A stretch of 64,000 bases of DNA, taken from NCBI GenBank assembly GCA_965261165.1, contig OZ253445.1:558001-622000 (forward strand). The letters are read 5' to 3'. The notes under the pieces are model-generated. The model was not told the DNA's origin. It worked only from the letters and a program-made list of their open reading frames with translations, and did no database searches. A program made the translations under genes and the position numbers. This document shows, piece after piece, positions 46,473 through 55,257 of this stretch. This DNA comes from SMWN01 sp965261165. GTDB taxonomy: Bacteria > Pseudomonadota > Gammaproteobacteria > Eutrophobiales > Eutrophobiaceae. Each line of letters starts with the position of its first letter. Positions within the stretch are counted from its first letter, which is position 1.

Positions 46473-46882
46473 GACCTTTGCACAAACCGGGGTTTCGTTT
46501 GCTAGATCAGGAAAAAGCGCGTGGAATCTGGATGCGTGGCGCATGAGTTTGCCAAAGGCATTTATCATGGATAACAGGAGAGACAAGAGTGGCGGGGCTG
46601 AAGAGACTGTGCAAGAAACCCATGATAAGCATGTGTTACATGCGGAAACCCCTTGCGGGTTTGGCTATTTTACTGGGTTCCTGCTTTCGCAGGAACGACG
46701 AATGTTGGTTTTTTTGCACAGTCTCTTGCGCAGGAATCCAGTCAAACCAATGCTTTTATCAAAACCTAACTGTCATTTTCAATTATCAATTATCAATTTT
46801 CCACTTTCCACTGTCCGATGACCTCCGCCGGCTCCCGATGCAAATCAATGCCCGCTCCTTTCTTAACACAAGGCAACCGTGT
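46473..46882. other. intergenic region with MITE and simple repeats
   Basis: It contains GAGACCTTTGCA (46471-46482), the 125-bp MITE-like copy (46602-46726), and an AT-rich AATTATCAATTATCAA tract near 46780-46800 that also occurs inverted near 40985. No gene. Confidence 0.6.
46602..46726. repeat. MITE-like element B, 125 bp
   Basis: Ends AGAGACTGTGCAA and TTGCACAGTCTCT are the same 13-bp inverted repeats as in element A at 37214-37335, and the interior shares the TTCCTGCTTTCGCAGGAA palindrome. Two bounded copies plus fragments at 39550-39790 support a mobile non-autonomous repeat. Confidence 0.78.
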
Positions 46883-48808
46883 TTATTGTTCATCGAACCA
46901 AGCCTGAAACATGAGTACATCCCATAAATAATAATGCCAACGGCGTTTGTCGTTAATGTGTTCCTGCCACATTTTGCGAATTGGTGCGGGATAAAAGACT
47001 CCCTGTTCTGTTAAGCGTTTTTCATTGAGCAATTCTTCTGCCCATGCTTGTAGTGGACCCCGTAGCCATTCATCAATGGGTACACCAAAACCAATTTTTG
47101 GGCGTTCCATTAACCTTCGTGGTACATAGCGATATAATACTTCGCGCAATAACCATTTACTCTTGCCATCGCGATACTTTAACAACATGGGTATGCGTTG
47201 TGCAAACTCCACCACGCGATGATCCAGTAACGGGACTCTGGCTTCCAAACTCACCGCCATGCTGGCTCTATCTACTTTAGTCAGAATATCATCAGGCAGA
47301 TAAGTCAGACTGTCAACAAGCATCATCTGTTGACGAAAATCATCTAGTTTTGGCCGTTTATCGGGGGAGTTCAACAGCGTTGTCGGCTCTGTTGCGCCAA
47401 TCACTATTTGCACTGGATTTTTCCAGTGTGAGACGAGATTTTGATAATAATCTTGTGCCGATTGCTGTCTCATTACGCTGGCAAATTTGGGTAGCCTATC
47501 CGCAAAATGCGGGATTTGTAATCGCTTTGGCAAAAGCCCCATAAGATAATCCGCTGGCATAGCTGGAAATTTTTCCATCAAATAGGCGATTGATTTTCGC
47601 ACAGGCAACGGCAATAGGTTTAGTTTTTGCCATGTTTGACAGCCTTGGATATAACGATTATAACCACAGAATAGCTCGTCTCCACCATCCCCTGACAGGC
47701 TTACCGTTACCTGTTGTTTGGCTAATTGGCTTACCAATAAGGTGGGTATTTGTGAGGAATCCGCAAAAGGCTCATCCCAAATGGCGGCTAAATCAGGAAT
47801 CACTGCCATGGCTTCTTTGGGGCTGACATAAAGTTCAGTATGCTCGGTGCCCAAATGTTTGGCGACCGCATTGGCGTGAATCGCTTCATTATAGGCTTGT
47901 TCATGAAAGCCAATGGTAAAGGTTTTAATCGGCTTATTGGATTGTGCCTGCATGAGTGCGGTTACTGTTGTGGAATCAAAACCACCCGATAAAAAAGCAC
48001 CCAAAGGCACATCAGATGCCATACGCATAACAACTGAATCACGCAATAATATATCTAATTCATCGGTTAAATCAGCCATATTATGACCGGTATTATTGGC
48101 ACCTGATTCAGCAATTTCTGCCAAATTCCAATAACACTGCGGCGTGGAAATATACCTGCCGTTATCACCAATCACGACAAAATGCGCTGGCGGTAGTTTT
48201 TTAATGCCTTGATAAATACTATAAGGCGATGGAATAGCATTATGGCGCATGTACAAGGCCACGGCATCGCGATCTATTTCCCCACGCCAACATGGATTGA
48301 CCTTAAAGCTTTTAAGTTGCGAACCAAAGAAAAAACAACCGTTATTATTGCCATAATACAGTGGCTTTTCGCCCATCCTGTCACGCGCTAAAAATAACTT
48401 TTTTTCGGTATCATCCCATAAGGCAAACGCAAACATTCCGTTTAATTTATCGAGTGCCTTTTCTACGCCCCAATAGCGTAGTGCGGCAAGTAAAGTCTCG
48501 GTATCCGAATGACCACGCCAATCAAAATGCCCGCCCACACGTTCTAACTCGACGCGCAAATCAAGATGATTGTAGATTTCGCCGTTAAATGTCAGCACAA
48601 ACCGTTTGCATGGCGATAGCATGGGCTGGTGTCCAGCGTCCGTCAAATCAATAATAGCAAGCCGTCGATGTGCCAGAGCCAAAGTCGCTGATTCATCCAG
48701 CCAAACACCATGACCATCCGGACCTCTATGGCGAATCTGTTGTGCCATTTTTTCAACGACCGATGCTTCTGCCCCGCACCTATCCCAATAGCCAGTTATG
48801 CCACACAT
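46883..48808 (-). CDS. asnB: glutamine-hydrolysing asparagine-synthetase-like amidotransferase
   Basis: A 641-residue two-domain enzyme. The N-terminal glutaminase begins MCGITGYWDRCG, with catalytic Cys2, QIRHRGPDGHG near 25, and LTFNGEIYNHLDLR near 72. The synthetase domain has the ATP loop GAFLSGGFDSTTVTALM near 258 and LSGDGGDELFCGYNRY near 365. Inside a glycan cluster such enzymes often amidate sugar acids rather than make free asparagine. A truncated near-identical copy of its first 64 codons is at 35855-36046. Confidence 0.9.
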   Translation of the reverse strand: MCGITGYWDRCGAEASVVEKMAQQIRHRGPDGHGVWLDESATLALAHRRLAIIDLTDAGHQPMLSPCKRFVLTFNGEIYNHLDLRVELERVGGHFDWRGHSDTETLLAALRYWGVEKALDKLNGMFAFALWDDTEKKLFLARDRMGEKPLYYGNNNGCFFFGSQLKSFKVNPCWRGEIDRDAVALYMRHNAIPSPYSIYQGIKKLPPAHFVVIGDNGRYISTPQCYWNLAEIAESGANNTGHNMADLTDELDILLRDSVVMRMASDVPLGAFLSGGFDSTTVTALMQAQSNKPIKTFTIGFHEQAYNEAIHANAVAKHLGTEHTELYVSPKEAMAVIPDLAAIWDEPFADSSQIPTLLVSQLAKQQVTVSLSGDGGDELFCGYNRYIQGCQTWQKLNLLPLPVRKSIAYLMEKFPAMPADYLMGLLPKRLQIPHFADRLPKFASVMRQQSAQDYYQNLVSHWKNPVQIVIGATEPTTLLNSPDKRPKLDDFRQQMMLVDSLTYLPDDILTKVDRASMAVSLEARVPLLDHRVVEFAQRIPMLLKYRDGKSKWLLREVLYRYVPRRLMERPKIGFGVPIDEWLRGPLQAWAEELLNEKRLTEQGVFYPAPIRKMWQEHINDKRRWHYYLWDVLMFQAWFDEQ

Positions 48809-48839
48809 TCATTTTTTCCTGTTACTCGAATCACCCGCT

Positions 48840-48976
48840 CAATTTTCTATACAAGTTCTCATACTGATTAACAATGCTACTCAAAGCAAAATTATGCTCA
48901 ATCCGCTGGCGCGCTTGTTGTCCTACAATTTGACGTTGATCAGAAGGCATGGTCAACAATGATGCGATGCCTTAAT
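48840..48976 (-). pseudogene. C-terminal fragment of the GT4 gene at 36069 (duplicate)
   Basis: It follows asnB by 32 bp and matches the last 45 or so codons of the GT4 gene at 36069-37196, with scattered changes, for example at the TCCGCTGGCGCGC(C/T)TGTTGTCC stretch. At about 48976 it is joined to a fragment of a different GT4 gene. Confidence 0.8.
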
Positions 48977-49662
48977 CAATGCGCCCTGATTATTCTGCGG
49001 CACTAACAAGCCATCAACCTCATGGCGAATGATGTCACGCGGACCGGTATCGCAATCAACGCTCACAACCGGCAAACCATACGCCATCGCCTCGCATAAG
49101 GTATTGGGAAACCCCTCAAAAAGAGAACTCATGACATACAAATCGGCCGCTGCATACCAGTCACCGAGATTGCCGACCACCCCTGGTAGTGAAACACATT
49201 GTTCTAAATCGAGTGTTGCGCACAGCTTTTCCAAAGCATCACGCTCGGCACCTTCGTCAAGAATGGTCAAATGCCACTCAGGAAATTGCGCGACTAAAAA
49301 TTGCGCGACTAATTCTGTGAACGCCGATAACAGACGTTCAAAGCCTTTTTCTGGCGCCAACCGTCCCACTGCTATAAGGTTAAAACGATTGCTGGACAAA
49401 TCAGGGCGAACTTTGGGCGAATGCGATGGTATAGGATAAGTAACCGCATTGGCAATGATGGGTACATCTTTGGCATTGGTCTGTTTCTTTAACCAATCTG
49501 CACTTTCAGTGGTTAATGCAGTAACAGCATCTAAATGCCCATAAGTATGGCGGCGCAACCACTCACGCACACTACCCACAGGGCACATAGGGGGATGATT
49601 ATGCTCTGAACCTATCACAGTGATACCCAGCCCTTTTGCGGCCATGGCGAGTAAGACATTGG
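48977..49662 (-). pseudogene. central fragment of the GT4 gene at 39831 fused to a flippase tail
   Basis: Encodes NVLLAMAAKGLGITVIGSEH to LVPQNNQGAL, nearly identical to the central part of the GT4 at 39831-40940. It carries a 15-bp tandem duplication that gives VAQFLVAQF. Upstream the frame is joined in frame to MIAGAFLMSST from the flippase fragment, so translation would give a chimera. Downstream it runs into the other GT4 fragment and stops early. Confidence 0.82.
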
Positions 49663-50330
49663 TACTGCTCATTAGAAATGCGCCAGCAATCATTGGGGGT
49701 ATATTGCCCTATCACAACGCGCAGCTCTGGTGTCATACCATGCCAGCGTGGCAAAATGGGAATATGCTTACGCATGGTACTAATAATTAAAATCGATATT
49801 TCTAACACTGCACCTGTTATTGCACCAAATACTAAAGCATAAATCCCCCACTCCGCTGACCGTGTGATGACCGTACACAGGGGGTAAATAACAGGGGCAA
49901 GTGCTACCAAAAAAAACCGCTTGTCTGCATGGATAACGCTAGAAAAAAGATGTCCACTGCCGGTCAACAGCAGAATAGGCAATAAATAATAAAAGAGCGT
50001 TTGTGTCGATGCCATGGTTTGTATATCAAACCCTGCTCCTAATAAGGTCAATAAAGCAGATGCTGTCACCGCCAAAACAATCGATAGAAACACTAATAAT
50101 AAAACAGCAATCAGCAAAACCGAGAAAAAAATAATTGGCAGCCGCCTAGTTGCCCTTGGTGTCTTTAATGCGAATGTAAGTGGGCATCAGTGCAACCTGA
50201 AACGAGTCAGTTAATACATTGATAAAAAATTCTGGCAATAAATAGGCAAACAAAAACGCATCAACTATATTGGAAGCGCCAAAATAATCAGCAACAATTA
50301 TCTCTTTACCAGCGGCCAATGCATTTAATC
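49663..50330 (-). pseudogene. MurJ/Wzx-type flippase fragment
   Basis: It reads KEIIVADYFGASNIVDAFL, then FINVLTDSFQVALMPTYIR, is broken by a frameshift after KDTKGN near 50150, and continues with LLLVFLSIVLAVTASALL, SGHLFSSVIHADKRFFLVA and ELRVVIGQYT. A second break, one extra C in a CCCCC run near 49700, precedes PMIAGAFLMSST. Both termini are missing. It is not the same sequence as the intact flippase at 44961. Confidence 0.75.
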
Positions 50331-50332
50331 AA

Positions 50333-50512
50333 CATATCGGTCATTTTTAAGCACGTTTACATACCAACCTATCGCCTCATCCAGTCCTGATGCAATTTTA
50401 TGGTTTGGTTGGTAATTTAATAATAATGCTTGCACATTTTGTAATTTCTGCCAAAGAATATCTTACATCGCTGGCACGAAAGTCCCTATAAATGATTGAA
50501 AGACTCTCTATC
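50333..50512 (-). pseudogene. C-terminal fragment of a WbpP/TviC-type UDP-GlcNAc 4-epimerase
   Basis: Minus-strand frames give RDFRASDVRYSLAEIT, then after a frameshift ALLLNYQPNHKIASGLDEAI and GWYVNVLKN. This is the usual C-terminus of WbpP/TviC epimerases. The rest of the gene is gone, and the fragment adjoins the flippase fragment. Confidence 0.65.
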
Positions 50513-50514
50513 AA

Positions 50515-51237
50515 TTACTGACCTTGCCTTAGCATATGTCCTGCCTGCTCTGCTGTGACAGGCTGGTACGGTGCACTCCGGATCCTTGAATGCACATTTA
50601 TTCGGAATTCAATAAAATCATTTCTTTTATCAAAATGCAGGAAAGGGTTTCCTTCCATCTGCTCACCTATCGTTGATGTTGGTTTGTCCGAATAATTATG
50701 TCCTGGATGAATTGTCATAGAAGCAGGCAAATTTTCTTTCATCGATCTTAAGGTATCAAATAAGATATTTGGGTCGCCACCCAAATTGCAATGCCCACAA
50801 CCAAACACAAACATCGTATCTCCAGTAATCAATTGATTATCCATCTGATAACAAACAGAACCCGGCGTATGACCTGGCGTATGCAACATCTCTATTTCGG
50901 TCTCACCTAACTGAATAATATCCCCGCCACAATGAAGAGAAGGCTTGCTTAATTCTGCACCCCAGAATTTTGATTCTGCCTGAGACAAATGTAATTCTGC
51001 ATCAAAATCCTCAAACACCCTATCAATACCATTAATATGATCAAGGTGACTGTGGGTTAATAAAATATCTGTGATCGTTACCCCATGTTTTTCAGCAAGT
51101 TCCAACACCCTTGAAACATCCCATGCCGGATCAACAATAGCGGCGCGTTTAGTTGCAGTATCTTCGACGAGATAAATAAAATTATTCATCGGACCCAGTT
51201 CAAAAGAATGAATTTTAAATTTTGTTTGTGCGTTCAT
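50515..51237 (-). CDS. MBL-fold metallo-hydrolase (glyoxalase II-like)
   Basis: A 240-residue metallo-beta-lactamase-fold protein. Metal ligands are in LLTHSHLDHINGID near 59-72, MLHTPGHTPGSVCY near 116-129, and LITGDTMFVFGCGHC near 135; MTIHPGHNY provides the final His near 178. Size and motifs fit hydroxyacylglutathione hydrolase or persulfide-dioxygenase relatives. The substrate cannot be told from the sequence. It marks the right edge of the rearranged glycan region. Confidence 0.85.
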   Translation of the reverse strand: MNAQTKFKIHSFELGPMNNFIYLVEDTATKRAAIVDPAWDVSRVLELAEKHGVTITDILLTHSHLDHINGIDRVFEDFDAELHLSQAESKFWGAELSKPSLHCGGDIIQLGETEIEMLHTPGHTPGSVCYQMDNQLITGDTMFVFGCGHCNLGGDPNILFDTLRSMKENLPASMTIHPGHNYSDKPTSTIGEQMEGNPFLHFDKRNDFIEFRINVHSRIRSAPYQPVTAEQAGHMLRQGQ

Positions 51238-51628
51238 TGTAGAACCATGTACGATTGAAATTATCTATTATTCTCTGAGGTCAAACTGGATGATTTATCA
51301 TATTCTGATCTTAGTTCATCCTCACTAAAATACTGATGACCTTTAGAACGAAAAAATTTCTTTGGTTTATATTTCGAAAAAACATGGGTTAAAATCACAA
51401 GCAAATCGTAATGGCAACCCCATAAGCTGTATCGAAATCAAGCGTCGTAAATTATAGACATCAAAATTTCGGCAATAACTCATATTTGCTACTTCACCGA
51501 AGAACGAAATACCTATTATTCCAAAAGACATTCCGGTCATATCTGACATTGAATCAGTTTTACGGTTTGGATGCCTTAATCCATTCTTTATTGAAATTAT
51601 CTATTTTTTCTTAATGAATATAACTACT
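51238..51628. other. intergenic region, possible small ORF
   Basis: About 390 bp. A minus-strand frame of 60 codons at 51367-51549 (MSDMTGMSFGIIGISFFGEV start) has no recognised relatives and no clear ribosome site, so I do not call it a gene. The rest is AT-rich. Confidence 0.35.
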
Positions 51629-52852
51629 CTATATGTCAAGTTTTCGTATTAATGGTCCAATAGTGGTTGCCTGTACAAACAGGGTAAATAGTACTACCCC
51701 ATAAGCAATAGATTGAATTGTATACCAATAATCCAGTGTCAGTGGCAATGATAGCGCCAGTGCCAATGTCACCGTGCCTCTGACACCTCCCCAGGCTAAG
51801 ACTGTCTGTTGCCTCAATGGCACCGCCTCAACACCTGGCACGATATGTAAGACTGGAAATAAACCAAGCACCATGACAATTCTTGCAATGATAGCGGCAA
51901 CGATACCTATCACTATGGCTAACCATTGTTCAGTAAACATACTCAAGGTAATCGTAATACCAGCCAATAGAAAGACTGTTGATTCAGCGATATGTCCTAA
52001 TAAGCCCCAGAACTTTTCGGCAAAGTCATTGTGAATTTCTGTTGTTGATTGCCATCGATATTTTCCCATCGTCAGACCTGCGGCAAGGACAGCCATCACC
52101 CCGGATAAATGTAGTAAATCTTCAGCAATCAAAAAAGTCGTATAGGCACATATGAGACTAAATAGTGGGAATGAAGCAGATTCTCCCGTTATTTTCATCA
52201 TCAAACATGTAGCCAGGCCGATAATAATACCAACACTCAAACCGCCAAAGAAGACTTCCGCGAAACGAAGTAAAATCTCATCCACAGAACTTGCTGACAT
52301 TACCCCAGTTGCAATTGCGATCAAAAGACTAAACATCGCCACTGCGGTGGCATCATTAAACAGACTTTCTCCTTCCAGTAACATGCTTAGTCTTTCGGGT
52401 GCATTGGTATTTCTTAATAAAGCCAATACAGCAGCGGGATCTGTGGCTGACAATAAAGCTCCGGTAATGAATGCAGCCATCCATGGGAAACCGGCAACAT
52501 GGCCAATACCATGATAAACACAGACTGCAATGATTACCGCTGACACCAGCATCAATGGTAATGCGAGCAATCCGATAGGAACAATATTCTTCCAAAGAAG
52601 TTTTATATCAATTTCCAGAGCTGCCTGAAAGATGAGAATGGGCAGGATAAAATAAAAGATAATCGTGCCAAAATTATCCCATCGTATGCCAGTATCTATT
52701 CCTAATGTTTCAACGACTAACTCTGAACCAATGAAGCCTATGATGACTAGGGTAATGCTGAAAGGTATATGAGTCTTTTTTACCAACGGTTCAATAAGCA
52801 CAGCCACAAACAATAATGCCATTAAAAATAGTGCGGTATGAGACGTTAACAT
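51629..52852 (-). CDS. CPA1-type Na+/H+ antiporter
   Basis: Polytopic inner-membrane protein of 407 residues with about 11-12 hydrophobic segments. The ion-site motifs GALLSATDPAAVLALL near 132-147 and SLFNDATAVAMFSLL near 164-178 are typical of NhaP/NHE-type cation:proton antiporters. It should help in pH and sodium balance. It lies downstream of the DoxX gene on the same strand, but a perfect hairpin separates them. Confidence 0.9.
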   Translation of the reverse strand: MLTSHTALFLMALLFVAVLIEPLVKKTHIPFSITLVIIGFIGSELVVETLGIDTGIRWDNFGTIIFYFILPILIFQAALEIDIKLLWKNIVPIGLLALPLMLVSAVIIAVCVYHGIGHVAGFPWMAAFITGALLSATDPAAVLALLRNTNAPERLSMLLEGESLFNDATAVAMFSLLIAIATGVMSASSVDEILLRFAEVFFGGLSVGIIIGLATCLMMKITGESASFPLFSLICAYTTFLIAEDLLHLSGVMAVLAAGLTMGKYRWQSTTEIHNDFAEKFWGLLGHIAESTVFLLAGITITLSMFTEQWLAIVIGIVAAIIARIVMVLGLFPVLHIVPGVEAVPLRQQTVLAWGGVRGTVTLALALSLPLTLDYWYTIQSIAYGVVLFTLFVQATTIGPLIRKLDI

Positions 52853-52873
52853 TTAGCATTCACCCAAATAAAG

Positions 52874-52920
52874 AATGGCCGATCATATTTCAGGAGGTAT
52901 TTGAAATATGATCGGCCATT
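52874..52920 (-). terminator. 19-bp perfect hairpin between DoxX and antiporter genes
   Basis: AATGGCCGATCATATTTCA (52874-52892) and its exact complement (52902-52920) flank a 9-nt loop. On the minus strand the stem is followed by CTTTATTTGGG, so it may act as a terminator of the doxX transcript. The long perfect stem without a strong T run could also have another role. Confidence 0.6.
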
Positions 52921-52985
52921 TGAGTCGTCATCAGTAATCTAATATTTTCTTTATACCGGTTCTCTATATTGGCATTACCTCTGAA

Positions 52986-53603
52986 TTAATTTCTAAACTT
53001 CTTTGTCAGCCAATAATCAACACTGACAAATTTACCGCCACCAGTAACAAACAGTGCCAGTAAAATGATGAAGTAGGTCGCAGCCCATTCAATACCGTTA
53101 TTGGAGGCAAGGATATTTCCATGTTCTGTTAACCAATCGTAATTTCCATGTTCTTTTAAAATATCTTCTACGCGACTAAGTCTTTCAAGGGCTTCGCCTG
53201 CATTCGCAGAGGCATACGGACTTGATAAATCATGCACTGCCTGCCAGCCATTCTCTAAGTGAACGGTCACAACAGCAACGATCATTGTGAACATCAAGGG
53301 AATAGATACCCAACGTGTCGCCAAACCTAAAGTCAGCAGAATGGCGCCAAAAAATTCTGTACCCCAGGCCATATAAGCCATCAATGTCGGGAACGGTAAA
53401 CCCAGGCCCCATTCAGTATTTCCGAACCACTGGATTACTGAATCGAGAGAACTCTCACTATCAAATGGATTCCATTTGTTATTACTGGCTACCCAGAAAA
53501 CAGGGACAATATAAATTCTCAGAAGCAATGGCCCGATAAAATCAACATATGAACGAACCTTGTCAAAAATATCCTGCGCCTTATTAGCAATACATACAAT
53601 CAT
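52986..53603 (-). CDS. DoxX family membrane protein
   Basis: About 205 residues from MIVCIANKAQDIFDKVR, with four hydrophobic segments (FIGPLLLRIYIVPVFWVA; FFGAILLTLGLATRWVSI; PLMFTMIVAVVTVHL; FIILLALFVTGGGKFV). The C-terminal GGGKFVSVDYWL is typical of DoxX. The ATG at 53603 follows GGGGGGTGGG; a longer start at 53657 would add a charged tail. It is the last gene of the acetolactate-synthase-like unit. DoxX proteins may link to quinone or redox chemistry. Confidence 0.85.
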   Translation of the reverse strand: MIVCIANKAQDIFDKVRSYVDFIGPLLLRIYIVPVFWVASNNKWNPFDSESSLDSVIQWFGNTEWGLGLPFPTLMAYMAWGTEFFGAILLTLGLATRWVSIPLMFTMIVAVVTVHLENGWQAVHDLSSPYASANAGEALERLSRVEDILKEHGNYDWLTEHGNILASNNGIEWAATYFIILLALFVTGGGKFVSVDYWLTKKFRN

Positions 53604-53707
53604 GTCATCCCACCCCCCTGCTCTTCTCTCACTATTTCTAAACGCCTGCGCGACCACTCAACACTTGAGTAGATCAGGAATTCATATAAACCCATGAACC
53701 AAAACCA

Positions 53708-55216
53708 TCAAGATATGGATGGTGGCTCAATATCTGGATGTAACTCGTTAAGCGGAATTGATAACCCGTTCTCAGTCACAATTCTTGCGTGGAAACGGCG
53801 CAATTCCCGTGGAGCACTAACACCACACGAGTGAGCGATAATGCCAACTTCACGCACCATATTCTTTGCATAGTGCATGACACGAATTGTTTTGTCACGA
53901 TAATTCAATCCACGCTGTAATTTCTTGTCATGTGTTGTGATACCCGTTGGACAGGTATTTTTATTACACTGCAACGCCTGAATACAACCTAGCGCAAACA
54001 TAAAACCTCTTGCTGATGTCACAAAATCAGTGCCAATACACAGCGCCCAGGCAACATCAGCCGGGGTAATCAATTTTCCGGAAGATATAACTTTAACTCT
54101 GTCTCTCAAACCATGTTCATTCAGTTTATCGATCACCATGGGTAAACTTTCACGCAATGGCAAACCCATATCATCAATCAGTGGCATGGGTGCTGCACCT
54201 GTACCGCCATCTGCGCCATCAATAGTGATAAAGTCCGGTGCGTTCTCCTGACCACGTTTGTTTATTTCATTAAATAACTCATCTAGCCAGCTATAAGCAC
54301 CAATGACAGCTTTAAAACCTACTGGTTTTCCTGTGACCTTCCTGATGCGACCAATCATGTTCAGTAAATCAGCGTTACTATTGATGTCTGGATGTCGGTT
54401 GGGACTGATGGAAGAAACCCCTTCCTCTATCCCTCGAATCTCGGCAATTTGTTTGGTCACTTTGCCGCCTGGCAATATGCCACCCTTACCTGGCTTGGCA
54501 CCCTGACTCATCTTGATCTCAAACATCTTTACCTGCTCATGACTCGCTACTTCGCGTAATTTATCGTCTGACAAATTACCTGATGCATCTCTGACACCAT
54601 ACTTTGCAGTGCCTATCTGGAAAACAATATCTGCACCACCTTCCAGATGAAAAGAAGACAAACCGCCTTCCCCAGTATTCATCCAGCAACCTGCTTTTCT
54701 GGCACCGTTAGATAGTGCCAATGCTGCTGGTTTTGATATCGCGCCATAACTCATCCCCGAAATATTAAACAGTGATGAAGTCTCATAGGGATTCTCTGAA
54801 AATGGTCCGATTGTCACCAAATTAGCTAGAACAATATCTTCACTTAAGGTCGGAAACGGGCAATTTACAAACATTACTGTTCCTGAGGATTTTAAATCCC
54901 TCGTCGACCCAAAGGCAACGGTGTTATCAATATTTTTTGCTGCCCGATAAGCCCATGACCGTTGCGCTCTATTAAAGGGCATCTCTTCGCGATCCATGGC
55001 AAAAAAATACTGACGAAAAAATTCTCCGACATGTTCGAAGAAATATCTAAAGTGGCCAATAACAGGATAATTTCGCTTGATTGCAGATCTTGTTTGCGTG
55101 GCATCAAAAATATAAATAATGACAACAGCAATAACAGTAATAGCCATAACGATAATGGGTACTGCTACCAAGAATTTCATTGCAACTAACAGAAAACCTT
55201 GCGTTTGCTCTGGCAT
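53708..55216 (-). CDS. FMN-binding glutamate-synthase-domain protein (GltB C-like)
   Basis: A 502-residue protein. An N-terminal transmembrane helix (FLVAVPIIVMAITVIAVVII, about 13-32) is followed by a glutamate-synthase FMN domain: FNISGMSYGAISKPAALALS near 147, GGKVTKQIAEIRGI, ITIDGADGGTGAAPMPL near 332, and ALGCIQALQCNKNTCPTGI with the FeS-type Cys cluster near 415. It lacks the amidotransferase and Rossmann parts, so it is the archaeal-type core. Its partner is unknown. It is 41 bp after the aldehyde dehydrogenase gene. Confidence 0.88.
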   Translation of the reverse strand: MPEQTQGFLLVAMKFLVAVPIIVMAITVIAVVIIYIFDATQTRSAIKRNYPVIGHFRYFFEHVGEFFRQYFFAMDREEMPFNRAQRSWAYRAAKNIDNTVAFGSTRDLKSSGTVMFVNCPFPTLSEDIVLANLVTIGPFSENPYETSSLFNISGMSYGAISKPAALALSNGARKAGCWMNTGEGGLSSFHLEGGADIVFQIGTAKYGVRDASGNLSDDKLREVASHEQVKMFEIKMSQGAKPGKGGILPGGKVTKQIAEIRGIEEGVSSISPNRHPDINSNADLLNMIGRIRKVTGKPVGFKAVIGAYSWLDELFNEINKRGQENAPDFITIDGADGGTGAAPMPLIDDMGLPLRESLPMVIDKLNEHGLRDRVKVISSGKLITPADVAWALCIGTDFVTSARGFMFALGCIQALQCNKNTCPTGITTHDKKLQRGLNYRDKTIRVMHYAKNMVREVGIIAHSCGVSAPRELRRFHARIVTENGLSIPLNELHPDIEPPSIS

Positions 55217-55257
55217 TATCAGTTACCTCCTCGCGATTTCCTAGTGCTTTAAAAGTA

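Noticed and set aside
51367..51549. 60-codon minus-strand frame in the MBL-antiporter gap
   Set aside because: No recognisable motif, no clear ribosome-binding site and no coding context, so I do not call it a gene.
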